This document shows positions 1 through 11,000 of a stretch of 49,378 nt of DNA, one piece after another. Origin of the DNA: Heterotrichella gracilis. Lineage: Eukaryota > Sar > Xanthophyceae > Tribonematales > Xanthonemataceae. The position numbers and the translations under genes are program-made. The notes beneath the pieces are model-generated. The model ran no database searches, was not told the DNA's origin, and saw nothing but the letters and a program-made list of their open reading frames with translations. Each line of letters starts with the position of its first letter. The first letter of the stretch is position 1. The DNA lies in assembly GCA_032358255.1 (NCBI GenBank), contig JAULBX010026363.1, positions 1 to 49,378 on the forward strand. Reading direction: 5' to 3'.

Positions 1-2019
1 AATGTGTGCCCTTCAGGGGCACACAGGGCAATAAGCCGATGACGGCTTGGAACGCCTTTTGTTTGTTTGTTTGTAATACCTGTACTGACGGTGTGTTTAG
101 CGTAAGGTCACAACAGTTTGAATTTAACAGGTCATATGACGGTTATATATGACATACAACCGGTTAAATTTAAAGGTCTGGACTACTAGTAGCCTCAGAA
201 CAGTGCAGCTGCCGATCCTGCAGGATCGGTGGTCCCGCAACTCACCTGTTCAGCAGGGTCTAGACCCACACCACGGCCAGCGTTGCCCTGGTGAACCATA
301 AACTTTTGGTCTAGACATGTTTTGGTGTGCTAAAGCCATCTTTAAAGTGTAGTTTCATTAAACTACAAGCAAGCACAGTAATTGCTTTATAAAGTCGATG
401 ATACCTCAAATTTGGTGGAAGGTGCCCAATTTTGGTGCATGCTGTTTAAGGTTTCAGGGTGCGTTGGGTCACCGTGGCCCATGGCATGCGTGCCATATGG
501 GCCCTGTCCAGCTCCCATGGTTCTCCACCTGTGCTCATTACCCACCTGGCAGGGCCCTCCGGAGGAAGTCTGGTCTATAAGAAAGTCTTGGTGAGACTCC
601 AATACTACGTACAACGCAGATCACTTGTTGTCGAGTGCTTCAAATTGAAGTGGGAGTTGGTTCCAATATTGCACTTTGCAACCTGATATGTGGGGCGCAA
701 GGTCTGAAGTGGTTGATGTGCCCCTGCAGGGGAAATCAGTTCCCTGTCTGAGCATGGTATCGCACGGGACAACCAAGCATTTCCACGCACGTAACTCGTT
801 TGACTTATTCTCCACATACATCATGCTGGGGTGATGCATGCATGCATGGGCATTTTAAACGCGTGGGTTTTAGTTCCGTTGGACCGCATTGCAGTGAATT
901 GATCTTTCAGGGAACAATCTGTCAGCACGGGGACCGCACTAGCTAGGTATAGTACTGTATATGTATGCAACAAGCATTTTTACTATTTCTTTTATAAATT
1001 GAGTTAACTTGGGTATCATCTTCATATATTCTTTTGCCAGACCGGAAACTTATGTTCAGCTTGTATCCAGTGTACGAATACAAACAAAACATCTAGTTGA
1101 CGTACTCAGCCAAAAGGCTCTGGTTGGACTCCCTTTAGTCCTTTGGTAGGGCTCTTCCTCGGCTTGTAAAGTTCGCAAGCACGCTTGTTGAGGGCCACAA
1201 AAGGGGCCAGAGAAGAGGCGTGCGCTGCAGAATAAAGGTGACACTTCTGTGCGTGCACTTGCTGTTCCTCTAACCGATTGACGGTCGTGACAAAAGCTTC
1301 AGAGCCATGGCCACAACCCTAAAACCAAACCTTGCCTTTCTATCAACTTCTCAGAAGACTAAAGTATCTGCCCTATGAACCAGTGCAAACTGTTGCCTCA
1401 ATATTCGCAACTATAAAGTGGTGCGTTTAAAGGGGTGTAGCACGGTTTTAGAGGCTTTGACTTTGCATCCCGGCATGTGTAGGGTTCAACGTTGCTAACC
1501 CTCAACATGCCACATTGCTTCTGATAAGGGTGTGCATGTTATTGCAAGGAGGTGCCGACCACCAACACTGCAGTATATTTCTCAAAGTGGTCCACGATTG
1601 TTACTGGAGTACTTAAAACTGGATCGATTGCCAGGACTCATGCTTGCCGTGGCACACACCAGGTTTATTTCAAGAGTCAGTTGAACAAGCGCTGGAAGAG
1701 AAACGTACAGCAGAATGGCACGCACCAAAATATCAGTTTGACGACCTAGCGTCAACTTCAAGTTTACAGCCTGTTGGTCTTTGTAGCATCTGACTTAGTC
1801 AACAGTCAAGGCCATACATTGTACAGCAGGATGGGTTGGTTCATCTACATATGGTCCATGCAAAAAGGTCGCTTCCTTGCAACACACGCGCAGGCAACTA
1901 CTAACCCTTTGACTAGTCCAAGCGGTATCATGGCACTAAAGGCAGGACATCAACAATGCGTTTTCACGCGTGTACAAGGTAACTATAATATTGTCACACT
2001 AACAAACTTCTGACTGCAG
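1..2019. other. Intergenic region, no gene recognised
   Basis: Reading frames here are short and have no exon-like structure that I can connect. A (TTTG)n microsatellite lies at about 57-74. An A/T-rich patch at about 110-180 carries short inverted repeats, including the palindrome gtcatatgac and a loosely paired gaatttaac / gttaaattt. A gcatgcatgcatgg run lies near 836-850. The stretch may contain the promoter or leader of the following kinase locus, but no element can be named. Confidence 0.5.
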
Positions 2020-2966
2020 GTGTCCAAGGAGCGCCAGCCACACAGTAGCTCCTCCCTGCGGCAATTCTTCAACCAGCGGCTAGTACCAGCAGGCCCACGA
2101 TGCAAGCACATGGGACCAGGGTTTCCACAGAAGCTACCCTTCCACGTGCCAGTCTTGCAGCACCCGAGAAACGCACGCTCCATCTACTCCTCCGCCACCA
2201 CGGCACAGAGGCGCAGCGCTAGGCCACGGCACAGATGAGCCAACCAGCCCTGGCAAACCCTCCAGCCACGGGGCCATGGCGCTGCTATTAAACTTCCTCT
2301 GCCAGTGCCTCCAGTCAGCCAGATCCAAACCCCAATGCCACCCGCCTGTTGCGCTTTGTATTGTCATGCGCTAGACGTCTGGCCCAGCACCCTGCCCGTG
2401 TCAGCTCGCCATCGCCATCTGCCAGTCCTAGCACCAGCCCCTGCCCCAGCCACAGCCACAGGCAGCAGCAGCTGCAGCAGCGATTCGACCCTGTGGCCAG
2501 GCGGGCTGCCAGCAAGGTGCCCAGGAGCCACAGCGATGATCGTTACCAAGCAGGTGCACAGCCTGTGGGCACTGCGGCACTTCGCCATGGCACGCCACCA
2601 CCTTCAACCCCAACCCATAACCTTCCCCAGAGGCTGTGCCCCACTGCGCTGGCCACCCTCAAGCAGCGCCGCAGCCCTGGCCTGCCGCCCATCACACCGC
2701 AGCCAAGGACGGCCAAGCGCTCCCTCCACTCCAAACCGCCAGGTCCCAGTGGTTCCCACCGCGCGATGTCGCCTTCTCCACCCAGCAGCATTGCCCCACT
2801 GCATCGCGTAAAGGCATGCAGGGCGCTGGACATGCTCCAACTGGCCAAGGGGGGGAAATGTGTTAAGCAGCAGAGGGAGGAAGCAGGGGGCTTTGGCCAG
2901 GCAGGGCATGGCAACGGTTTGTGTGAAAGCAAGCAGAGGGGGACTGATTCAAGGTATGATGCTTGA
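2020..2966 (+). other. Candidate N-terminal exon(s) of the kinase locus, frame unresolved
   Basis: The composition looks coding: Ser, Pro, Arg and Gln-rich translations resembling the disordered N-terminal extensions of algal kinases. However, the apparently coding frame changes several times. One frame is open over about 2020-2238, another over about 2234-2390, and the longest over 2349-2966. An acceptor-like ctgactgcag precedes 2020. The downstream exon at 3223 needs a phase-1 donor, and only a weak one (after aacg, near 2916) fits. I could not find a convincing ATG that joins to the kinase. This may be coding sequence decayed by indels, like the kinase exons that follow, or simply GC-rich non-coding sequence. 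Confidence 0.35.
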
Positions 2967-3222
2967 GTGCCACACTGCTTCACCAGTGCAGAACATGACG
3001 TAATGCATGCATGGGTATACCCTGGGGCCCCACATGGGCCTGCAACAGCCACATCTTGGTGTCTGCTCATCACTTGGTATTTGCATGTGCCAGCTTGTGC
3101 ATGCCTCAGGATGCGCCAATCATGGTGCTGCAAAGCAGCCATGTTACTTGCACCATGTGAGTTCATTCAGTGATCGTATTGGTGCCGTGCTCCCACACCT
3201 ACCTCTGGCCCCACCTATGCAG

Positions 3223-6218
3223 GTACCACGGAGACGTCCACGCCAGCCCCCACCCATCCGCCGGTCCTTGGCGTCACACGTCTGGCCAGACTGAAGCAGA
3301 CCACACATGCCAGCCGCGTGTTGGCCTGCAGCAGCGACTCCACATCGTCCGCCGCTGCCCCTGCTCCCTCCCCCTCCCCTTCCATCCCTGGCTACCAGCT
3401 GGGCCGGTGCGTGGGCCAGGGCGGCTACTGGGCCTGCACCTGGCCAGTGGCTGCCAGATTGCGGTCAAGGTGAACATCAAGGCAAGCATGAGGGTGAGCA
3501 AGGTACGCATAACCACCGCTGATCAGGGCATGCCATGCCAAGTGCATGTAAGGAGCGGAATTGTTATTAAACAACACATGCAGCATGCTACTTTGGCTAC
3601 ACCAGTGCCGCTGTGCAGGGCGCAAGGGGTGTGGCGCCCAGAATGCCGATAATGGGGCGTTCATATAAGATTCGGCAGTTTTAAATACAAGTAATACATT
3701 TTAACAAAAAATAGAAAATAAATCTGAATACTCATCAATTTACGCAATGAATATATGTAGTGTACAATGCGCCCCAACAGTGTTGTGAGCCAGGGTTGGC
3801 TCCCGGAATGTGACTGTCAAATAACAAATAAATAGAAATTATTTTCATCATAATATAAACAGCATTATTTGTGCCAGGTATACACCCCATGCCCTTGCAA
3901 TTTCTGCGCCCTGCACCCTGCGATTTTAACTCGCAACCATGGCACCAACCACATTGCATACCTGCCTCCCACTTCTCCTTGGCAGGCTGGCGGCTCTGAC
4001 CGTGCCCGCGTGGAGCGTGAGGCGGCCGCACTGACTGCGCTGGTGGGACACCCGCGTGTGCTGCAGCTGCTGGAGGTGGTGGAGACACCGCAGCAGGTGA
4101 GGAGGAATTCCAGGGAGGGTTGGCTTGGGTTTGGATGCAAGGCGCCATCCCTGAACAATGTTTCAAATGCATGCTGTTTAAACAACCTTGCGCCCACCAC
4201 TGGAGAGGTGAGTATGCCAGGAACAGGACTGCATATGCGCATTGCTTTGAACACACACACACTCCATGCACCCCCTTCCCCCTCTTCCCGCAGCTGTGCC
4301 TTGTGTGCGACTATCATCCCGGAGGCAACCTGCTGCAAGTGGTACAAGGTGCCGGGCGGCTGAGTGAGGCGCAGGCGGCCACCTACCTTGTGCAGGTGGC
4401 ACAGGCGCTGTCGGTCTGCCACGCACATCAGGTGGGATCACAGGGGTGGGGGGCACAGGATATTAAGAAACACAGCCAGGAGGTGTGCACTGGGTGGCGA
4501 CAACTTGATTCTGATCACGGCCCTGCCCACTGCTTGCCAATGCCCGTGGTGGCCTGCAGATTGTGCACCGCGATGTGAAGCTTGAAAATATCCTGGTGGA
4601 CAGCGAGGGGCGGCTGTGCCTGGCAGACTTGGACTGGCGCGCATCTGGGAACCTGGCGGCCAGGTGGAGGGCTACGCAGGGTCGCCCAACTATGTGGCTC
4701 CAGAGGTGCTGGATGGGGGGCCCTATGCGCCTGCTGCCATTGATGTGTGGAGCCTGGGTGTGACGCTGTATCTGCTGGTCACCGGCAAGTTCCCCTTCTA
4801 CGGCAAGGATAAGGCGGTGGGTGAGAGGGCGGGGAAGAGTAGGCCAGGGGGCACTGATGATTCACCAGGTTGTGCTGACAGGTGCACAGATCTATGTACC
4901 GTGGTCATCACCAATGTATGTCAGGGATAGCCATACACATGTCCATTTAGAAGTACTACAAGTGGCAGGAAGACAACCCTGGATGAGTGCATCTGATGCC
5001 ATTGCACCTTTGCATCATGTTGGCACGGACCCTGTCTGCAATGACACACTCCGCACCTGGCCACTTGCCAACTCCCACCTCCCTCTGTCCAGTGCCTGGA
5101 GGACCACATTCGAGCAGGGTTGTACCTCGAGTTCGCACACATGTTGCCCGATTTGCTTGCGCTGCTGCGGCGCATGCTGGCGGTGGACCCGCGCAACGCA
5201 TGCAGCTGGAAGAGGTGTGGACCAGCAGCTGGGTGCAGACCAGGGGGGGCGGGGCGGCTGCAGAGTACCCACCATACACCCGGGACATGGCGCGTGACCA
5301 CCTGTGCAGCAATACTGGACTGCAGGTGGACCACAAGGTAAAGTGCCAATCTGATGTGGGTGTGTATGATCACCTACACCTATCCCATAGGGGGCAATGC
5401 ATCCCCAAATGCGCCAGCAAAAGTGCACAACGTGCTGCCTCAGTATGTTATTGAGGGTGGCCCTCTTGGCCGCCCTCTATGCTCTTGCACGCATGCGGTG
5501 CACCAAAGCCCAACCTGCTCGGCACTGCCCACTCTGCTACATATCCCAGCTTGACAAGCCGCCCTCTACCAGATATCCCAGCCCATGCCACACAACTGTG
5601 ATGCAGGTGCTTGTGCGCGCTGCTCGCCTGTGTGGGGTGGCTCCCGCCAAGCTGCAGCAGGAGGTGGCTGGGGGCAGGGTGGGGCCAACGACTGCAACCT
5701 ACAAGCTGCTCCTCGCCCAGGAGCAGGGGCGCATGCCGGACAGGGCACCGCCACCATTGCCGCGCACCCCTGCTCGATCAGAAGTTCCAGTCAGGAAGCC
5801 GCCAGCACAGCCCAGTGCGCCATCGGCTGGTACCCCGGTCTTGCTGCCAAACCGACCGCCGCTGCCCCACCCACGTGCTGCGCCAGGTACACGCTCTGCT
5901 GTAGTGCAGCAGGGCAATAGCCCACCAGGGGTTTTGCCCAGGGAGCACCGGGCTGCAGGTTTGAGCGTTGCCATGGCACTGCTGGCAGAGCTGCGGGTCA
6001 GTGCAGTTGGAGAAGGTGGCAGCAGAGTTGGGGGGCAGCCAGCTGGGGCTGTGGTGGCGCCTGCACCGCCAGCAGGGTCCTCAGATGCAGTGGGACTCCG
6101 GCGCACACCGGCCGTGCGTGGTGTGACCAAGTGCAAGGAGGGAGGAAGAGGCGTTGTGCTGCACGCCCACTGTGGCGCTGGCACGGTTGGTGCCCCCCAC
6201 AGAAAGGCAGTGCGGTGA
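3223..6218 (+). pseudogene. SNF1/MARK-class Ser/Thr protein kinase with UBA-like domain, three frameshifts
   Basis: Exons seen: 3223-3502, 3986-4096, 4294-4431, 4560-4816, 5093-5337 and 5607-6218. The kinase domain runs from YQLGRCVGQGGY (Gly-rich loop) through IAVKV (ATP-binding Lys), RVEREAAAL (helix C Glu), IVHRDVKLENIL (catalytic loop), a DFG region, YVAPEVLDGG (APE) and DVWSLGVTLYLL. The last exon opens with a helical segment ending in ATYKLLL, like the UBA domain after the kinase domain of SNF1/AMPK and MARK kinases, followed by a Pro/Ala-rich tail. The frame slips by a net -1 three times: in the Gly loop (about 3429), in the DFG motif (about 4628) and after VDPRNA (about 5198). The intact protein would phosphorylate Ser/Thr. 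All other genes here are frame-intact, so a pseudogene is favoured over sequencing error. TGTAA, the usual green-algal polyadenylation signal, lies about 40 bases after the stop. Confidence 0.75.
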
Positions 6219-8077
6219 AGGTCTGCTGAAGGCGCTGCTGGGGTGGTGAGCGCAACGTTTGTAAGAGTCCTGGAAGGTGCTGGTGTGGCAGACAGAGAGT
6301 GGGGGTGGCTGGGAGTGGGGGTGGCTGGAAGTGTGTGACAGGCCGGTTGAGGAGCCTGCTGTCGGCGGCAGGGGCCAGGGTTTGTACATATGTAGTACAT
6401 TACAACTTGCGTCTGAGTTGCCTTACGCAATTGCTACAAGAAGGTGCACCATATGCTCCATACACGGGTTCTAGTCTCTACAAGTGGAGAACCTATTTAG
6501 TAGCTTTTTAGTAGTATTTGCTCAAATAGTATAGTGATATTGCACTGGGGTAAGTGACGAGTTGAAAGTAGGTACGAAGGATATGCATGCATAGCCGTGT
6601 GTGTGTAAAAGCATGCATGCGTAACTTTCAGGGTGTTGCACCGTTATTATGTAATTGTATTTCCGGATTATTGGCGCTTCAAGATACTGTCACATAGCAT
6701 ACCTGTAGGCAAGCACCGAGTCAGGTGCCCACAAGACACCCCCACCAAGCTCAAAATGCCACGTCAGGCCTTCACATAGCGAGCCAAGCATTTGAGTGCA
6801 ACATGACCACTTGTGCACCTTGCCCTCAACTGTAATAACTCAAGAAATGAACAGAAGCCCTGACAAGTTGGAGCCTCGTCAACTTGAATACCCCGCGGCC
6901 CGGGTCACCCGTGAGTAGTGACTATTGATTACCCTTGGCTAGGGTAATTCCCTCCCGCTTTATACAGATTGCAAGGGGGGGATTGGCCAATTGTATTGAT
7001 ATGTGGCAGAAGAAGCCTGTGCTGTGGGCAAACTATCGGAACCTCAGCAGCTTGTTAGTAAAGACGCAATGAGCCCTGCAGGACGTTGTGAACGGACGCA
7101 CTTAGCGTTGGGTATGAGTGCAGTGTGCCATATGACGGGACTGCTACCTCCGGTTGATACTTGACGACGTGGCGTGGTTCTTGGGCAGGTTGCTGAAGTG
7201 ATGAAGGTGCGTACATCTTGATGCCAGTGTGACCTTGCAGTGCGTGGGTGCTGGGCCCTCGGGCTCCTCGTTAGTGCGCCGGTGCTTCTAATCCACAACC
7301 CTATTCAGGGGGGGGGGCGACAAGTTGGAAACCGCAACCACAGTTGGCAGCCGACAAGTCAGAAACCGATGCCCTCATCATCCGCTTCGCAACCCTCATC
7401 AACCAGCAGGATGGCTTCCGTGTGTGCATTGTGAGCTTTTGATGCTGTAGAGTGCGTCGGTGTGTTACCCTGCTTCGTTGTAGATCTTATAATCAAGGGT
7501 GCACCCTTGCTGGAGGAACAAGATATTCAAAGGCACAAACGTGTGCAGCTACCCCAATCCCCCGATTGGCGGGCTTGTTTCTCCTCGACGGTTGCCGTTT
7601 GCGCTCGATCGCCTCCATGTGTGGGTCGCCTGCGTTCCGTGGGTCGCATCAGTGCGTGTACGACAGGTTTGTGGCTGCCTTTGTGCTGGTACATCACCTC
7701 GTTTTCCTCGTTAAAAGGCCTTCCGCACGCCGCTTCTCGTGGGGTAGGTATCGTTTCTAGCCAGGCGTAGACAGTGTCGAAATGTTAGGCAGGCTTTTGG
7801 GCGTCTCTTCGTCTCATAGTTTTCGCCTTGTTTATGTCGGTCTGGCGGTCTGGCATACCCCTCGCGATCGGCACACCTCCCCTATGATGTGCCGTGCTCT
7901 ATACTTCAGGTCAGCCCTTGAGACCAAACGCCCCTGCTGCCGTGTTTGGTCGAGGCTGGGCACCACCCCAGTCCAGTTGTGGCAATCCCCTGACACCATG
8001 AACTGTGCCATGTGCAGGGGTAGACCTTCTGGTACAGCTTTCCTCGGCCCTACGCAGCCATGTTGTTGTAGTCGTGG
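6219..8077. other. Intergenic region between kinase locus and five-Tudor gene
   Basis: The first few hundred bases are probably the 3' UTR of the kinase locus. The rest is of mixed composition with gcatgcatgc runs near 6585-6620. A short open stretch at about 7318-7440 reads plausibly as protein (ending in GFRVCIVSF before a stop), but I could not link it to other exons. The last 150-300 bases are the likely promoter and 5' UTR of the downstream gene. An in-frame stop at 8069-8071 supports the chosen start. Confidence 0.45.
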
Positions 8078-11000
8078 ATGAACAGACTCCCCATGTGCAC
8101 TGACAACCAGTTGGTGGCTCAGCATCAGCCCAGCAGTTGCCAGGACAGCCCTCGGCAGGCAGGCGCCCTCAGCAAGTCCAGCCCCATGCTGGAGCTGGTG
8201 GTTGGCAGTGAGGTGGTGGGGCGCCCAGTGGCTATATGGTGGCCAAAACAGCTGGACTGGGTGAAGGGCATGGTGGAGGAGTTTGACCCAAGTAGCGGCC
8301 AGCACCTGATCCGGTACCAGGACCGCGAGTACAGCGAGGAGCAGCGGGTGCACCTGGCGCAGCAGCGATTCCAGTGGCTGGCGGAGCCGGAGGCGGACGC
8401 GGGGCCAAACCCCACGTACAACCTGGGCCCGCATGACGAGGACGCAGTGGGCCAGCAGGTGAAGGTGTTCTGGCCCGGCATGGGCAAGTGGTACCTGGGC
8501 AAGGTGAAGAGCTTTGATCCCAAGACTGGCAAGCACTGCGTACGCTACAGGGATGGGGACCAGCAGCACCTTTGCCTCAAGAACGAGGCAATCATCTTCA
8601 CCAGCTACACCCCGCAGCAGGCAGCTGCAAACCGCAAGCGCAAGGAGGCTGAGGCTGCCGCGGCACCAGCCAAGCCTGCGTCGCCACCAGCCAATTTGAC
8701 AGCGGCAATGGAGGAGTTTACGCAGCTTAGCAAGAAGCTGAGGAGCAGCGGCGTGGCCAGCGCGCCCCCCAGTGCCCAAGGGCAGGAGCAGGACAGCAAG
8801 TGTGAAGGCAAGCCACGCTGTGCGGGCAATGCCAGCAGCCAGGAGCAGTGCGGGTGCAGCCCCAGCCCAAGCAAGCCGCTGCCGGGGCATTCACCACAGG
8901 CGGCGGCGCAGCATCACAAGGTACAGCTCCCCTCAGAATCCTCTGGCCGCTCCGACAAGTCCCGTGCGCACTACCACAGCAGCGAGGACAAGGGCACCAG
9001 CGGCGATGCCAAGGAGCTGACGTCCGCCTCTGCAGCTTCACACAGCGTGGCGGCACCCGCCGACACCACGGGGCAGAACAGCGCCTCTGGTGATGAGGAG
9101 CAGTCTGACAGCCAGTCTGTGGATGGTGAGAGCGGGTCTGAGGATGCAGACATGGGGGGGTCTGATAGCGAGGAAGATTCTGCTGGGTCACAGTCGAGCG
9201 GCACAGACGAGGAGTCATCGGACTATGACAGCTTGCAGCGCCAGCGGCGCAGGGCAACCATGGCCAGGCGACACGGTAAGGCTTCATCAACTAGCTGAAT
9301 CGTATGATTCGCATGTATCGATGCCAGCCCTGTTTGCATTGTGGTAATGTGTTACTAATTTTGCACGTGGCTGTTTTTGCAGGGCTTGCAACACAGCAGT
9401 CAAGACCGTCTCCGCAGGCGTTCAAACATGTAAGTAATGCTTTTGTGGTGCACTGCTGCATTTCCCTGTTCCCGCATTCCCATGTGTGTGTTTGCAGTGC
9501 TTGGGCATCACCATCACCATCGCTGTACACGTGCAGGGAGGGCAGAAGGTGATGATGCTCAATGGGCAGCAGCAGGGTGACAAGTCCAGCCCGCTATTCA
9601 CCAAGCGCTCACCAAATGGCCAGCCTCAAAATCACACAGGTGGCAGGGGGCAAAAGAGCCGCCATTACAAGGACGGGGAGGACCTGTGCAAGGCAGGGCA
9701 AGCGGTCATTGGTGCCCGGGTGGGCGTGTACTGGGCAGAGGACAATGTGTACTATAAGGTGGGCATAACACAATCTTCACACCTGCCCTCAAGTTATGCT
9801 CAAGTGCTGACTGCTGCACAGTGGATGTGGATTGTATGGTGCAATGCACAGGCAATAGTCATCAGGTATTGAGCTGCCCCTTACCTGCGCAGGGCACCCT
9901 CATTTCGTACGACTCGTATCACAAGCGCAGCAAGATCGTGTATGATGACGGCGAGGAGGAGTGGCTGTCGCTGCCACGTGAGCAGTTCAGGTGGCTGCTG
10001 CCACGGGCACGCACGGCAGGCTGCTCAACGGCCATTCGCGCAGCCATGCTCACGCTAGGCGCTGCAGGCCTTGCCAAGCCCCCGCAGTCAGCAGACCAGG
10101 TGCGCGGCCAGGCGCCCTTGCATGCCAGGCCAGCCGTTATTGCACAAGAAATGCTTGGCAACAGATTTCTGCTTAGCCATGCTTGGACCCCAGGAGTGCA
10201 ATGTCTTGCACAAGTTGCATACCCAGGCTGGCCTAAACATGTAGACAGCAGCTCCCTCGCCTGGGGCTCAAGGTGCAGTCCAAGCGCCAGGCAGGTGTGG
10301 CGGCTGCTGTGCCCGGGTTGGGAGGTGTGCATCTTCATATGCAGGGAAGCATCTCTGCATGATCATCTGTTACATATGATCAAGCGCCAAGAATATGTGA
10401 TGAATGAATTGTAAATCTTGATGCCTCCCAACCTGCTGACTTCTTCCCTCTCCCTACAGGTTCCCCTCAGCGAGGGCGCCCCTACCAGGCGCGACGCAGT
10501 GGGGTGGCAGTTTACCCTGGTCAGCGCTGGCGACGGCCAGTCATACCTGTGCGAGGTGCTTGCCTACAACTCCTCCAACGGCCGCCACCACCTGCTGTAT
10601 GAGGATGGCGAGGAGGAGTGGGCGCAGGTGGCGCAGGAGCAGGTCACCTGGCACAAGGTGCCTAAGGGGACACAGCTGGGGGGAGGGCTGCCGGCAGGTG
10701 GGACAGCTGGGGTGGGGGAGTCATGGGTGCTTCCATTTTGTCGTATACCACATGTTGAACAATGTGATTATGGTGTTGCTCCTGCTGGGCTAGATGGACA
10801 ATGGTTGCATTGCCTGGATGCCGCTGCACCTGCCTGCACTGGTGTTTACCCCTGTGCCACCCCTTCCTGGCGCAGGCACCCCTGTCCCCAAGGGCAAGTC
10901 CGCCATTGGCTGGCGCATCGGCGTGTACTGGCGCGAGGACATGGTGTTCTACAGCGGCGAGATTGTGGCGTTTGATGCGGCCATTGGGCAGCACGAGGTG

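Noticed and set aside
836..850. Runs of gcatgcatgc here and at many other places (for example 6604, 18760, 19700, 27840)
   Set aside because: Short palindromic gcatgc runs are scattered through all non-coding parts and look like general genome composition, not a CRISPR array, origin or operator.
2543..3166. 207-codon open frame on the minus strand
   Set aside because: No family resemblance or splice context. GC-rich sequence readily gives such frames.
4821..5092. Possible read-through coding sequence between kinase exons
   Set aside because: The sequence has no kinase motif, starts with gtgggt and ends in tccag, and the flanking exons join in phase without it.
5699..6430. 243-codon open frame on the minus strand
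   Set aside because: It is antisense to the UBA-like and Pro-rich final exon of the kinase locus. Composition is Pro/Ala/Thr-rich and it has no recognisable motif.
7832..8890. 352-codon open frame on the minus strand
   Set aside because: It lies antisense to the first exon of the five-Tudor gene, whose frame is supported by two conserved domains and intron phases. The minus-strand translation is Leu/Ala-rich as expected for a GC-rich shadow frame.
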